32,031 bases of DNA from Coriobacteriaceae bacterium (lineage in GTDB: Bacteria; Actinomycetota; Coriobacteriia; Anaerosomatales; SLCP01). The DNA is taken from contig PWVH01000070.1 of NCBI GenBank assembly GCA_003563465.1, positions 1 through 32,031 of the forward strand, written 5' to 3'. The position numbers and the translations under genes are program-made. The notes beneath the pieces were generated by a model that had not been told where the DNA came from, made no database searches, and saw nothing but the letters and a program-made list of their open reading frames with translations. Numbering within the stretch: position 1 is the first letter of the stretch; each line of letters opens with the position of its first letter. Positions 1 through 7,970 of this stretch are shown one piece after another.

Positions 1-216
1 GAGGCGAGTTGGTACAACTCGCACACGAACAGACTCATCTCGTCAACGAGCGTCACACGGGTGATGGCACCCAACTGGTGCTCCGCGTACCCAAGAGCCT
101 CGTCGGCCGCTTCGAGCCGTTCGCTATCGAGAAAGGACTCCCGAACGAAGATGATTGACGGCTTCAGGCAGTGGTTACGACCGCGCGCCCACGGCCTGTC
201 GAGTGCGAAACGGTGC

Positions 217-840
217 TCAGAGCGTTCTGAACAAGGCTACCACCTTGCCAAGAATCGTCACATCCTGAACGTAGATGGGCTCTTGTGAGGGGTTCTCCGG
301 TTGCAGGCGTACCCGATCGCTTTCTCTGAAGAACCGTTTCACCGTGGCCTCGTCCTCTAAGAGGGCCACCACGATATCACCGTCTTCGGCTGTGTTCTGT
401 TGACGAACGACCACGTGGTCTCCCTCCAGGATGCCTGCCTCGATCATCGAATTACCGCGTATTCGCAGTATGAAGGTCGACTCACCGGCCATCTCCGCCG
501 GAAGCGGTATCGTAGCTTCGATGTTCTCAGAGGCCAGAATAGGGGAGCCAGCAGCTACCTGCCCGACAAGCGGCACCGCACGCACCTGCCCGTAATCCAC
601 TCCTCGATCTGTGTCACGGTAGTCCAACACCTCCACGGCACGCGGCTTGGATGGATCCCTCCGTATGAAGCCCTTCTCCTCCAGCGATGCCAGGTGCGCA
701 TGCACCGTTGAGGACGAGGACAATCCGACAGCCTCGCCGATCTCACGCACCGATGGTGGAAAACCCCTGCGGTGGATCTCCGCACGTATGAAATCCAGAA
801 TCTGCTTCTGCCGATCGGTTATCTGCCGTCTGTAGGACAT
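217..840 (-). CDS. lexA: LexA repressor (SOS regulator)
   Basis: N-terminal wHTH ([57 protein letters not shown]), Ala-Gly cleavage site in VAAGSPI, catalytic Ser in [10 protein letters not shown] and Lys in EATVKRF. Start set at MSYRR (840) rather than the longer ORF start at 903. Confidence 0.97.
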   Translation of the reverse strand: MSYRRQITDRQKQILDFIRAEIHRRGFPPSVREIGEAVGLSSSSTVHAHLASLEEKGFIRRDPSKPRAVEVLDYRDTDRGVDYGQVRAVPLVGQVAAGSPILASENIEATIPLPAEMAGESTFILRIRGNSMIEAGILEGDHVVVRQQNTAEDGDIVVALLEDEATVKRFFRESDRVRLQPENPSQEPIYVQDVTILGKVVALFRTL

Positions 841-857
841 GTCGTCCCCCTCGTGAC

Positions 858-871
858 CGAAAACATGTTCG
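858..871. promoter_or_regulatory. Degenerate LexA box CGAAAACATGTTCG (1 mismatch to CGAACNNNNGTTCG)
   Basis: Direct sequence match, 17 bp upstream of the lexA start codon. Confidence 0.5.
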
Positions 872-904
872 CTGCAAAGTGTAGCCGATGGCATGGATAC
901 CATG

Positions 905-918
905 CAAACACTCGTTCG
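905..918. promoter_or_regulatory. Degenerate LexA box CAAACACTCGTTCG (1 mismatch)
   Basis: Direct sequence match in the lexA divergent intergenic region. Confidence 0.4.
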
Positions 919-927
919 ATTCAGAGC

Positions 928-955
928 TTGACAACGAACAGGTGTTCGCTACAAT
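928..955 (+). promoter_or_regulatory. Sigma70-type promoter TTGACA-N16-TACAAT for the LysM protein
   Basis: TTGACA at 928-933, TACAAT at 950-955; a perfect LexA box occupies the spacer. Confidence 0.8.
935..948. promoter_or_regulatory. LexA/SOS box CGAACAGGTGTTCG
   Basis: Matches the Gram-positive SOS box CGAACRNRYGTTYG; lies in the -35/-10 spacer. Confidence 0.92.
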
Positions 956-960
956 TGTAT

Positions 961-974
961 CGAACACCTGTTCG
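961..974. promoter_or_regulatory. LexA/SOS box CGAACACCTGTTCG
   Basis: Matches CGAACNNNNGTTCG; covers the predicted +1 region of the plus-strand promoter. Confidence 0.9.
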
Positions 975-1045
975 TATTCGGCATGTCAGACCTGAGGAAT
1001 AGGGTCTGAGGTAGGCGGCTAACCGAAGACACTGGAGGATGTAGG

Positions 1046-1426
1046 GTGGGAGTGCGCGGCGGACATGCAGGGCATCGGGCGGTGAAACAAACTCCCCGAA
1101 CTCACGAAAAGAGCAATCGTCTTTGCGGCAGGCTTGTAGGTGAATGGGTGGCGGTCGTCATAGTCGCCTTAACTCTGACTCTTGCTTGTCTTGCCGCGAT
1201 TCAGGTGACCGATGCGGACGAAATCGACACTTCTCAGGTGATCGTCCAGCCCGGAGACAACCTATGGTCTCTCGCTGTCGAAAACCCCGTACCTGAACTT
1301 TCAGTTGCAGAGACCTGCAATCTTATCAAGCGCATCAACGGCATGGAGACCTCTTCTCTGAATGCTGGTGAAGTCATAGATGTGCCCATTGCACAAGAGA
1401 GCGGCTGGACCGTCGTGTCTCGCTGA
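1046..1426 (+). CDS. Membrane-anchored LysM protein, candidate SOS cell-division suppressor (YneA/DivS-like)
   Basis: One TM helix (VAVVIVALTLTLACLAAI) then LysM-like region (IVQPGDNLWSLAVENPVPELSVAETCNLIKRINGMETSSLNAGEVIDVP). Divergent from lexA and upstream of nrdR. GTG start preceded by GGAGG. Confidence 0.8.
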   Translation: MGVRGGHAGHRAVKQTPRTHEKSNRLCGRLVGEWVAVVIVALTLTLACLAAIQVTDADEIDTSQVIVQPGDNLWSLAVENPVPELSVAETCNLIKRINGMETSSLNAGEVIDVPIAQESGWTVVSR

Positions 1427-1492
1427 GCACTTCAGCTGTGTCTTTGCCCCATTCAGCTCGTCAGTTCTGACCCGGGTGAATTCACCGTTGAA

Positions 1493-1508
1493 ACCCTATA
1501 TGTTGTGT
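1493..1508. promoter_or_regulatory. NrdR box 1 (ACCCTATATGTTGTGT)
   Basis: 14/16 match to NrdR box acaCwAtATaTwGtgt. Confidence 0.8.
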
Positions 1509-1523
1509 GTTAGTCTCACTGAC

Positions 1524-1539
1524 AACCAATATATAGGGG
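1524..1539. promoter_or_regulatory. NrdR box 2 (core CAATATATAG at 1527-1536)
   Basis: Core matches CWATATATWG perfectly; 31 bp core-to-core from box 1. Confidence 0.8.
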
Positions 1540-1546
1540 TGGAAGC

Positions 1547-1996
1547 ATGCGGTGCCCGTTCTGTGGTCATGGGGAGACGAAAGTGGTCGACTCCCGTGTC
1601 TCCGAATCTCAAGATGCGATTCGTCGCCGCCGCGAGTGCCTCTCGTGCACCAAGCGATTCACGACTTATGAGCGCCGTGAGGAGATGCCGCTCATGGTGC
1701 TCAAGAGAGACGGCTCCACGGAGCCTTTCGATCGAGGCAAGTTGCTTCGCGGGCTTGTGGTGGCCACTGCGAAACGAGGCGTGGGAACCGAGCGGCTCGA
1801 GGAGCTCATCGATGACGTCGAGGTCGAGCTGTACAACGAGTTCCGCTACGAGATCGACTCCAAGGTACTTGGAGACATGGTGCTCGAAAGACTCAAGGAC
1901 CTCGACCGGGTGGCGTACATACGCTTTGCCTCGGTCTACAAGTCATTCGAGAACGTGGACGAGTTCACGTCGGAACTCCGTGACCTGAAGGACTGA
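1547..1996 (+). CDS. nrdR: Transcriptional repressor NrdR (Zn ribbon + ATP-cone)
   Basis: [43 protein letters not shown] signature. Confidence 0.98.
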   Translation: MRCPFCGHGETKVVDSRVSESQDAIRRRRECLSCTKRFTTYERREEMPLMVLKRDGSTEPFDRGKLLRGLVVATAKRGVGTERLEELIDDVEVELYNEFRYEIDSKVLGDMVLERLKDLDRVAYIRFASVYKSFENVDEFTSELRDLKD

Positions 1997-2068
1997 CCGC
2001 TCAACTGACGGATGGTGGCCGCAACTGAGTGCTCCTCGGCGCTCAGTATGGACAGATGGGGGATTGCG

Positions 2069-4186
2069 ATGGTCATGGAGCGCGTGGTCAACGTCATCAG
2101 GCACAAAGCTGACAACAAGGGTGCCGACTCCACCGACATCGCCCTGTTGGTCTCTACTACCTCAGGCCAGGAAATCGACGCCTGGGACCGCTCGCGCATA
2201 ACCGATTCCCTTATGAAGGAGGCCGGCCTTGCACGACAGGTCGCAGAAGAGATAGCCCTGGCCGTCGAAGACCGTATAGACGGCACGAACCTCATGACGG
2301 TGACCACCGCGATAATCCGTGAGATGGTCGACCTCGAGTTCTTGCAGCGTGGGATGACTCTAGCTCACAAGAAGCATAGCCACCTGGGTCTTCCGATGTG
2401 GGATGTCGAGCAGATAATCACCAACGCCAACAAGGAGAACAGCAATACGACTCATAACCCCGAGTCGATAAACCTAACCATCGCGGAGACGATACTGAAA
2501 GAGTTCGCACTGCGCAGGGTGTTCAGCGAAGACGTCGCCGAAGCGCATTATGTCGGCGATGTTCATCTTCACGACCTGGGATTCATAATCAGGCCCTATT
2601 GCGGCGGACACAGCCTCGATTACATCAAGAAGTTCGGATTGAATCTGCCCAACATCACCAGCGTCTCGAAACCCGCCAAACACGCCGAGGTTCTGATCGG
2701 CCACATGGTCAAGATGGCCTCGGCGCTTCAGGCTCACTACGCTGGAGCAGTTGGCTGGGAAGCGATCAACATCTTCTTCGCACCCTATCTTGTGGACAAG
2801 AGCGAAGATGAGATCGACCAGCTCGCCCAGATGCTGATCTTCGAGTTCAATCAACTCGCAGGCGCACGCGGTAGCCAGGTCGTGTTCACAGACTTCAACC
2901 TGTACTTCAACGTCCCCAGCCACTTCACCGACACGCCTGCGATAGGACCCGGTGGTGAACTCACCGGCAAGACCTACGGAGAGTACGAGCCGGAGGCGCA
3001 GCGCTTTCTCCGAGCGATGATGCGCGTCTATCTCAAAGGTGACGCCACCGGAAAGACCTTCGTGTTCCCAAAGCCTCTCCTCCACATAAGCGAGGACTTC
3101 TTCCGAACCCCGGGTCATGAGGAATTCCTAGAACTAGCATGCGCGGTTGCAAGCAAACAGGGCATCACCTATTTCGTATTCGACCGTGGTGATGAGGTCA
3201 CCGTATCTCAGTGCTGCAGGCTAAAGCTGAAGCTCAGCCAGGATCAACTCCGTGAAACGTCGACCCCCGAAGTCATGCGCTTCTCCGCACTGCAGAACGT
3301 CACCATCAACCTTCCTAGAATCGCCTACAAGGCCCGTGGCAACGACCAGGCACTGTTCATGGAAGTCAACAAAGCACTCGAACTCGTCGCCAAAGCCCAC
3401 GTCCAGAAGCGGGCCTTCATCAAGGAGCTGTTGGATCTTGGTCATCAAGGTCCCCTCGGCTTACTCACCCAGAACCTCGACGGCCAACCCTACTTGAAGG
3501 AGGACCGTCTTACCTACCTCGCGGGATTGATTGGCCTGAACGAACTGGTGCAGGTACACACCGGTAATCAGCTGCACGAATCCGACGAGACGCTACGATT
3601 CGGACTGAAAGTGGTTTCCGCGATGAGCCTCAAATGTCGTGAGCTCTCCGAGCGTCACGGCATCAACATGATTCTAGAGGAAAGTCCGGCGGAGTCTGCG
3701 GGTTATCGGCTTGCAAAGCTCGACATGAAGTACTGGCCCGAGCAGGCGGCTGCCGTCGTGAAGGGCGATCTGGCCAGCAGCAACTACTACTACACCAACT
3801 CCGTGCACATCGCCGTGGATGCAGAGATCGACTACATAGAACGCGTGGAGAAGCAGTCGCGTTTCCATCCGCTCATCGAGGCGGGTGCGATCGTGCACGT
3901 ATGGCTCGGCGAGCACGAGCCCGATCCTCGATCGATCAAGTCTTTCGTGGAGAGGGCCTTCCGCAATACCCAGTGTGCGCAAATTGCTTTCAGTCCGGAG
4001 TTCACCGTATGCGAGTCTTGTCAGCGCACGACTCGCGGACTGAAGACCCAGTGTCCGCTCTGCGGCTCCATGGACGTCTATGGCGTCACCCGTATAGTCG
4101 GTTACTTCAGCAAGATCCAAACCTGGAACCGCAGCAAGATCGGTGAGCTTTACGACAGGGTCCGGACCGACCTCGAGAGACTATAG
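2069..4186 (+). CDS. nrdD: Anaerobic (class III) ribonucleoside-triphosphate reductase
   Basis: N-terminal ATP-cone-like region; RPYCGGHSLDY; C-terminal zinc ribbon CESCQRTTRGLKTQCPLCG followed by the glycyl-radical region TRIVGYFSKIQTWN. ORF opens at 2012; start at MVMERVV (2069) is likely. Confidence 0.95.
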   Translation: MVMERVVNVIRHKADNKGADSTDIALLVSTTSGQEIDAWDRSRITDSLMKEAGLARQVAEEIALAVEDRIDGTNLMTVTTAIIREMVDLEFLQRGMTLAHKKHSHLGLPMWDVEQIITNANKENSNTTHNPESINLTIAETILKEFALRRVFSEDVAEAHYVGDVHLHDLGFIIRPYCGGHSLDYIKKFGLNLPNITSVSKPAKHAEVLIGHMVKMASALQAHYAGAVGWEAINIFFAPYLVDKSEDEIDQLAQMLIFEFNQLAGARGSQVVFTDFNLYFNVPSHFTDTPAIGPGGELTGKTYGEYEPEAQRFLRAMMRVYLKGDATGKTFVFPKPLLHISEDFFRTPGHEEFLELACAVASKQGITYFVFDRGDEVTVSQCCRLKLKLSQDQLRETSTPEVMRFSALQNVTINLPRIAYKARGNDQALFMEVNKALELVAKAHVQKRAFIKELLDLGHQGPLGLLTQNLDGQPYLKEDRLTYLAGLIGLNELVQVHTGNQLHESDETLRFGLKVVSAMSLKCRELSERHGINMILEESPAESAGYRLAKLDMKYWPEQAAAVVKGDLASSNYYYTNSVHIAVDAEIDYIERVEKQSRFHPLIEAGAIVHVWLGEHEPDPRSIKSFVERAFRNTQCAQIAFSPEFTVCESCQRTTRGLKTQCPLCGSMDVYGVTRIVGYFSKIQTWNRSKIGELYDRVRTDLERL

Positions 4187-4230
4187 ACCCACTGCAGCAC
4201 TCGAACGGGAAGACCGAGAAGGGGGAGAGC

Positions 4231-4476
4231 GTGAACGTGAAGCTGTTCGTCAAGGACGAGTGTCCGCGTTGCCCGGCAGCCAAACGTGCCTGTGAAGGGC
4301 TGGAGCGGGTCGAGATCTTCGATGTGGCAAGTGTCGAGGGGTTGGCCGAGGCGTCGTTCTACTCGGTGCTTTCCACACCAACGGTGCTCGTGGTCGACTC
4401 CATAGGCACAGAAGTGGCTTGTTGGCGAGGCGAAGCGCCTGACCGCTCGGCACTGACTTCGATACTGGCGTCATGA
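4231..4476 (+). CDS. Glutaredoxin/NrdH-like redoxin
   Basis: MNVKLFVKDECPRCPAAKRACEGL...STPTVLVVD; CPRC redox motif and cis-Pro TPT; between nrdD and nrdG. Confidence 0.88.
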   Translation: MNVKLFVKDECPRCPAAKRACEGLERVEIFDVASVEGLAEASFYSVLSTPTVLVVDSIGTEVACWRGEAPDRSALTSILAS

Positions 4477-5225
4477 GAACGGTCCGCGAGACACCTGTCG
4501 TCTCACAGAAGAGCGTGCTCCTTGCTCATGAGTGTCCCTCCCGGCGCCTCGCGGGTTTCATGTCGACAGGAATGCTCGACTGGCCCGGAAGAATCGCTGC
4601 CACCTTGTTCTTGAGCGGGTGTACCCTTCGCTGCCCGTACTGTCACAATCCCGAATTCGTCGATACCGCTTCCGCCCTGAATACGTGGGAAGAGGTGCTC
4701 TCCCACCTGTCGCTGCGCAGAGGTTGGATCGACGGCGTGGTCATCACAGGCGGCGAACCTACCGACGATCCGGACCTGCTCTCTCTCCTCGAAGCGGTAG
4801 CGACACGCGGTCTCAAAGCCAAGCTCGACACCAACGGTACACGGCCTGACGTGCTGCGCAGCGCAATCGCGCAAGGACTCGTAGACTACGTGGCTCTCGA
4901 CATCAAGACGCTTCCCGAGCAATACGGAAAGGTGGGAGATCATCGAGCTGGCGCTTCCGTGCCGGAAAGCATAGCCGTTCTACTAGAAGCCGGTATTTCG
5001 CACGAGTTCCGAACGACAGTCTACACGCCGGTCATCGCCCTGGACGAGCTGCCCAATCTTGCCTCCATGCTCGCCGGTGGCGAGCTCTACGCCCTTCAGC
5101 AGTTCCGCCCGACTCGCACTTTGGACCCCGATGCAGCCGATGTCCCGCCTGCTCCACCCGCAGCGGTCTACGCTGCAGCTGAGGCTTGTTCCCGGTACCT
5201 TCCCACCGTCACTAGAGGAGTGTGA
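4473..5225 (+). CDS. nrdG: Anaerobic ribonucleoside-triphosphate reductase activating protein (radical SAM)
   Basis: [13 protein letters not shown] (CxxxCxxC) and VVITGGEPT. Confidence 0.94.
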   Translation: MRTVRETPVVSQKSVLLAHECPSRRLAGFMSTGMLDWPGRIAATLFLSGCTLRCPYCHNPEFVDTASALNTWEEVLSHLSLRRGWIDGVVITGGEPTDDPDLLSLLEAVATRGLKAKLDTNGTRPDVLRSAIAQGLVDYVALDIKTLPEQYGKVGDHRAGASVPESIAVLLEAGISHEFRTTVYTPVIALDELPNLASMLAGGELYALQQFRPTRTLDPDAADVPPAPPAAVYAAAEACSRYLPTVTRGV

Positions 5226-5665
5226 CTCGCGGGGTGCACCTCGAGATACTAAGAACCGACCATGATCTGCCCCTTCCAAGATACGCGCACCCGGGCGATG
5301 CCGGATTGGACCTCTACGCCGCTCAAGACGTCATTCTTGCTCCTTTTGAGCGCCACCTTATGCCTACGGGCATTGCAGTAGCCATTCCGGAGGGATACGC
5401 AGGTTTCGTGCAGCCACGAAGTGGGTTGGCAATCAAGCAGGGGTTGAGCCTCGTGAACAGCCCGGGCCTTATCGACAGCCACTACCGTGGCGAGATCCGG
5501 GTCATTCTCATCAACCTCGACCCCGATACGCCTGTAGACGTCAAACGCGGAGACAAGATCGCCCAGCTGGTGATTCAGCCGGTAGCCCGCGTGGAGCTTA
5601 GCGAGGTCGACGCTTTGAGCCAGACCACGAGAGGGGAGGGCGGGTTTGGCAGCACCGGAGTGTGA
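5222..5665 (+). CDS. dut: dUTP diphosphatase
   Basis: [61 protein letters not shown] dUTPase motifs. Confidence 0.97.
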   Translation: MTRGVHLEILRTDHDLPLPRYAHPGDAGLDLYAAQDVILAPFERHLMPTGIAVAIPEGYAGFVQPRSGLAIKQGLSLVNSPGLIDSHYRGEIRVILINLDPDTPVDVKRGDKIAQLVIQPVARVELSEVDALSQTTRGEGGFGSTGV

Positions 5666-6110
5666 TCCACTGCGTGTGCGTGTGGCGGCTCTCGCCGTCT
5701 TCGACGACAGGGTGGTTCTCGTAAGACATCGCAAAGGCGAGTCGGTCTATCACCTTCTGCCTGGGGGTGGGGTACGACGACGAGAGACCCTCGGCCAAGC
5801 GCTAGTGCGCGAGATGGCCGAGGAGACAGGCCTGCGAGTACTCATCGGTCGTCCACTCATCATCAACGACACTATAGATCCAACCGGAAAGAGGCACGTG
5901 GTCAACATCACCTTCGAGGTGAAGATCACCGGCGGACAACTCACCCGCACCTCCAGCGACCCTCGCGTTGAGGGAGTCGATCATGTAACCGTAGCAGAGC
6001 TCCTGACTCTCGACCTGCGCCCGCCGATAGCTCGAGAGCTTGCAGAAGCACTCACGCACCCTCAACTCTACCGTGCCGTCTATCTAGGCAGCCTTTTCGT
6101 TCCGGATTAG
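5646..6110 (+). CDS. NUDIX hydrolase
   Basis: Nudix box [24 protein letters not shown]; overlaps the dut 3' end by 20 bp. Confidence 0.93.
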   Translation: MAAPECDPLRVRVAALAVFDDRVVLVRHRKGESVYHLLPGGGVRRRETLGQALVREMAEETGLRVLIGRPLIINDTIDPTGKRHVVNITFEVKITGGQLTRTSSDPRVEGVDHVTVAELLTLDLRPPIARELAEALTHPQLYRAVYLGSLFVPD

Positions 6111-6208
6111 TCGACCGGTGCCCACCAAAGAGGGGGTCCGCTCTCTTGTGATGACAGATGTGACCGGACCACGATAGACACTGCTCACGGCCGAGCATGC
6201 CTCGCCAG

Positions 6209-6250
6209 GCAGGCCCCGGGCTGCGACCCCTGCGCGGCACCGGGGCCTGC
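6209..6250. other. Strong hairpin: 11-bp perfect stem, 20-nt loop
   Basis: GCAGGCCCCGG (6209-6219) pairs with CCGGGGCCTGC (6240-6250); no following T-run. Confidence 0.6.
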
Positions 6251-6459
6251 GCGAAGCCGGTGACACGCATTCAGCAGCGCTCATGCACCCATACCCGTAT
6301 GTCGGATAATGTATCTTATGGGCAGTCCCGCTTAGAGCAATCCTCCCGGCATTCGAACAGCCCTCTAGAGAAAAGTCGTGCTCGAGTCGCAAACCAGCCC
6401 GAGACAGACCGACTCGCTCGTTCCTACGTGCTCCGGTTTTTGCTAGGTTTATATACATC

Positions 6460-6585
6460 GTGAACATCAAGCGACTGATATGCCTCTTACGCGGACATGT
6501 CTGGGGACCTGTCGTCAGAGAAGCCGCACACGATCAGCGCTGTCTGCGCTGTGGAAGATGGCGCAGCGGCTATGGCGGTCGATGA
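6460..6585 (+). CDS. Small zinc-ribbon-like protein (41 aa), below the ORF-track cutoff
   Basis: GTG start; MNIKRLICLLRGHVWGPVVREAAHDQRCLRCGRWRSGYGGR*. Cys-x4-Gly-His ... Cys-x2-Cys-Gly arrangement; AT-rich TTATATAC just upstream. Confidence 0.5.
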   Translation: MNIKRLICLLRGHVWGPVVREAAHDQRCLRCGRWRSGYGGR

Positions 6586-6606
6586 CGGCCAGAAGTGCGT
6601 CCTATC

Positions 6607-6912
6607 CTAGTGCCCGCAGAGATGTCTCTCTTCGAACTGAGACTTGGTCATCTCGCCGAGATCTAGTTTGGCCGAGTCCAGATAGGCCCAGGCCTCTTCG
6701 GCTGAACTGAAACTTGCGATGCGAGTCACGGTCTCTGCGTTGTCGAGAGTGACAGCCTCCACGACCCAGCTCTCGTTCTCTTCGACACGCTGTGTCGGCG
6801 GTGTGCGATAGAGGATGTCGTCTCGCCATTCGAGATCGGGCTCGCCACTCTCGTCGAGTCTCGCGATTCTCAGGCGATAGAAGTCGTCTGCCGGACCGAT
6901 GATCTTCCCCAT
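6607..6912 (-). CDS. Conserved-looking hypothetical protein (101 aa), putatively LexA-regulated
   Basis: ATG at 6912 preceded by GAGGTG RBS; LexA box at 6926-6939 in the 5' region. Confidence 0.8.
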   Translation of the reverse strand: MGKIIGPADDFYRLRIARLDESGEPDLEWRDDILYRTPPTQRVEENESWVVEAVTLDNAETVTRIASFSSAEEAWAYLDSAKLDLGEMTKSQFEERHLCGH

Positions 6913-6925
6913 GAGTCACCTCACG

Positions 6926-6939
6926 CGAACGCATGTTCG
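6926..6939. promoter_or_regulatory. LexA/SOS box CGAACGCATGTTCG
   Basis: Full match to CGAACRNRYGTTYG, 13 bp upstream of the 6912 start codon. Confidence 0.78.
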
Positions 6940-6975
6940 TATCTGCTTCAGAAGAATGCGGGCCTACTCCCGAGT

Positions 6976-7383
6976 CTACTCCTGCAGCTCGGTGTATTGC
7001 GGGCTCGCCGACACATAGCCCTCGACACCGTTCTCGTCACGCACGTGATGCCATCCGTCCTTGGTGCCTAGATGTGTCAGCCGATCGTTGCGGCCCAGGC
7101 CACGAATCAGTCCGCCATCTCGCGACGGCTCTTTGCGGAAGTTCAGGGCATCTATCAGTACCACCACAGTGCCTCCTGCGGTCTCATCGGTTTCCTCAGG
7201 CTGCCCTTCGGCTGCCGGTGTCTCTTCGGCCGAAGGCTCGGGTGTTGCGGTGATCTCTTCCGCGCTTTCACCGTCTTCGCGCACGCCCCTGTACTCCCCC
7301 CAGTAGCTGTTGACGAGCATGAAGAGAATCAGCAGCACGATTACACCGAAAACTGCTCTTATGGGACGTGCGCCATCGCTCAT
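6976..7383 (-). CDS. Single-TM protein with C-terminal bacterial SH3 domain
   Basis: N-terminal TM (AVFGVIVLLILFMLVNSYWG), acidic linker, SH3b-like LNFRKEPSRDGGLIRGLGRNDRLTHLGTKDGWHHVRDENGVEGYVSA. Confidence 0.82.
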   Translation of the reverse strand: MSDGARPIRAVFGVIVLLILFMLVNSYWGEYRGVREDGESAEEITATPEPSAEETPAAEGQPEETDETAGGTVVVLIDALNFRKEPSRDGGLIRGLGRNDRLTHLGTKDGWHHVRDENGVEGYVSASPQYTELQE

Positions 7384-7937
7384 ATGTACAAACCTCCACC
7401 GTAGACGGCAGCTTCATCGAGTTCGTATCGCTCGCACGCCTCTGCCACTTGTGAGTCAGCGATCTCGAACACGTCTGTAAGCCTCGCCAGGTCTATGGCT
7501 GCCAGTGCCTCGAACACCTCATCGGGCTCACTGTCCTCCCCCACCCTGCCAGCTTCCTCGCTCACCACATAGGCGGCATCGGCTAGCGCTTCTGCAGCTG
7601 GCCACAAGCTCCTCGGCAACGCCATCGTATCCAGTTCTTCGGCAACTATATCCGTTCTTCGCACTACCTCGGTAAGAGCCTTCCTGTCTACGCTTTCAGG
7701 GTGCTTGGCGAAGTGCTCGAACTCTTCGTCGTCAAGCTTCAAGAGGTGTACGACCACCTCTTCAAGCGCACGCCTGGCGGCAAGGACTTCTTCCCTCCTG
7801 CTTACGACTCGAACCAGACGTCGCTTCGTCTCTCGAATCCAAAGGGCTCGCACGAGGAAGAAGGCGGCCACGGCGACAAGAACCACTCCACCTGCAAGCA
7901 CCCAAACCCACACCGGTATAGTGCCAAGATCGGGCAC
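7380..7937 (-). CDS. Hypothetical membrane-anchored protein
   Basis: N-terminal TM (VWVWVLAGGVVLVAVAAFFLVRALW) and helical cytoplasmic region; ATGA overlap with downstream SH3 gene. Confidence 0.75.
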   Translation of the reverse strand: MPDLGTIPVWVWVLAGGVVLVAVAAFFLVRALWIRETKRRLVRVVSRREEVLAARRALEEVVVHLLKLDDEEFEHFAKHPESVDRKALTEVVRRTDIVAEELDTMALPRSLWPAAEALADAAYVVSEEAGRVGEDSEPDEVFEALAAIDLARLTDVFEIADSQVAEACERYELDEAAVYGGGLYI

Positions 7938-7970
7938 TGCGCCACTCCCTCCGTCGACAAGCGGGAGGGG

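Noticed and set aside
1380-1988. 202-aa ORF in another frame over nrdR
   Set aside because: Ser/Arg-rich out-of-frame translation of nrdR.
2474-3118. 214-aa minus-strand ORF antisense to nrdD
   Set aside because: Shadow ORF; nrdD is unambiguous.
6340-6370. tRNA T-loop-like string (ATTCGAA) in the 6.1-6.46 kb gap
   Set aside because: Flanking arms do not form a T-stem and no acceptor/anticodon arms could be found on either strand.
6084-6470. 128-aa minus-strand ORF across the NUDIX 3' end and intergenic region
   Set aside because: Overlaps NUDIX coding end antisense, no RBS or domain, Cys/Arg-rich composition.
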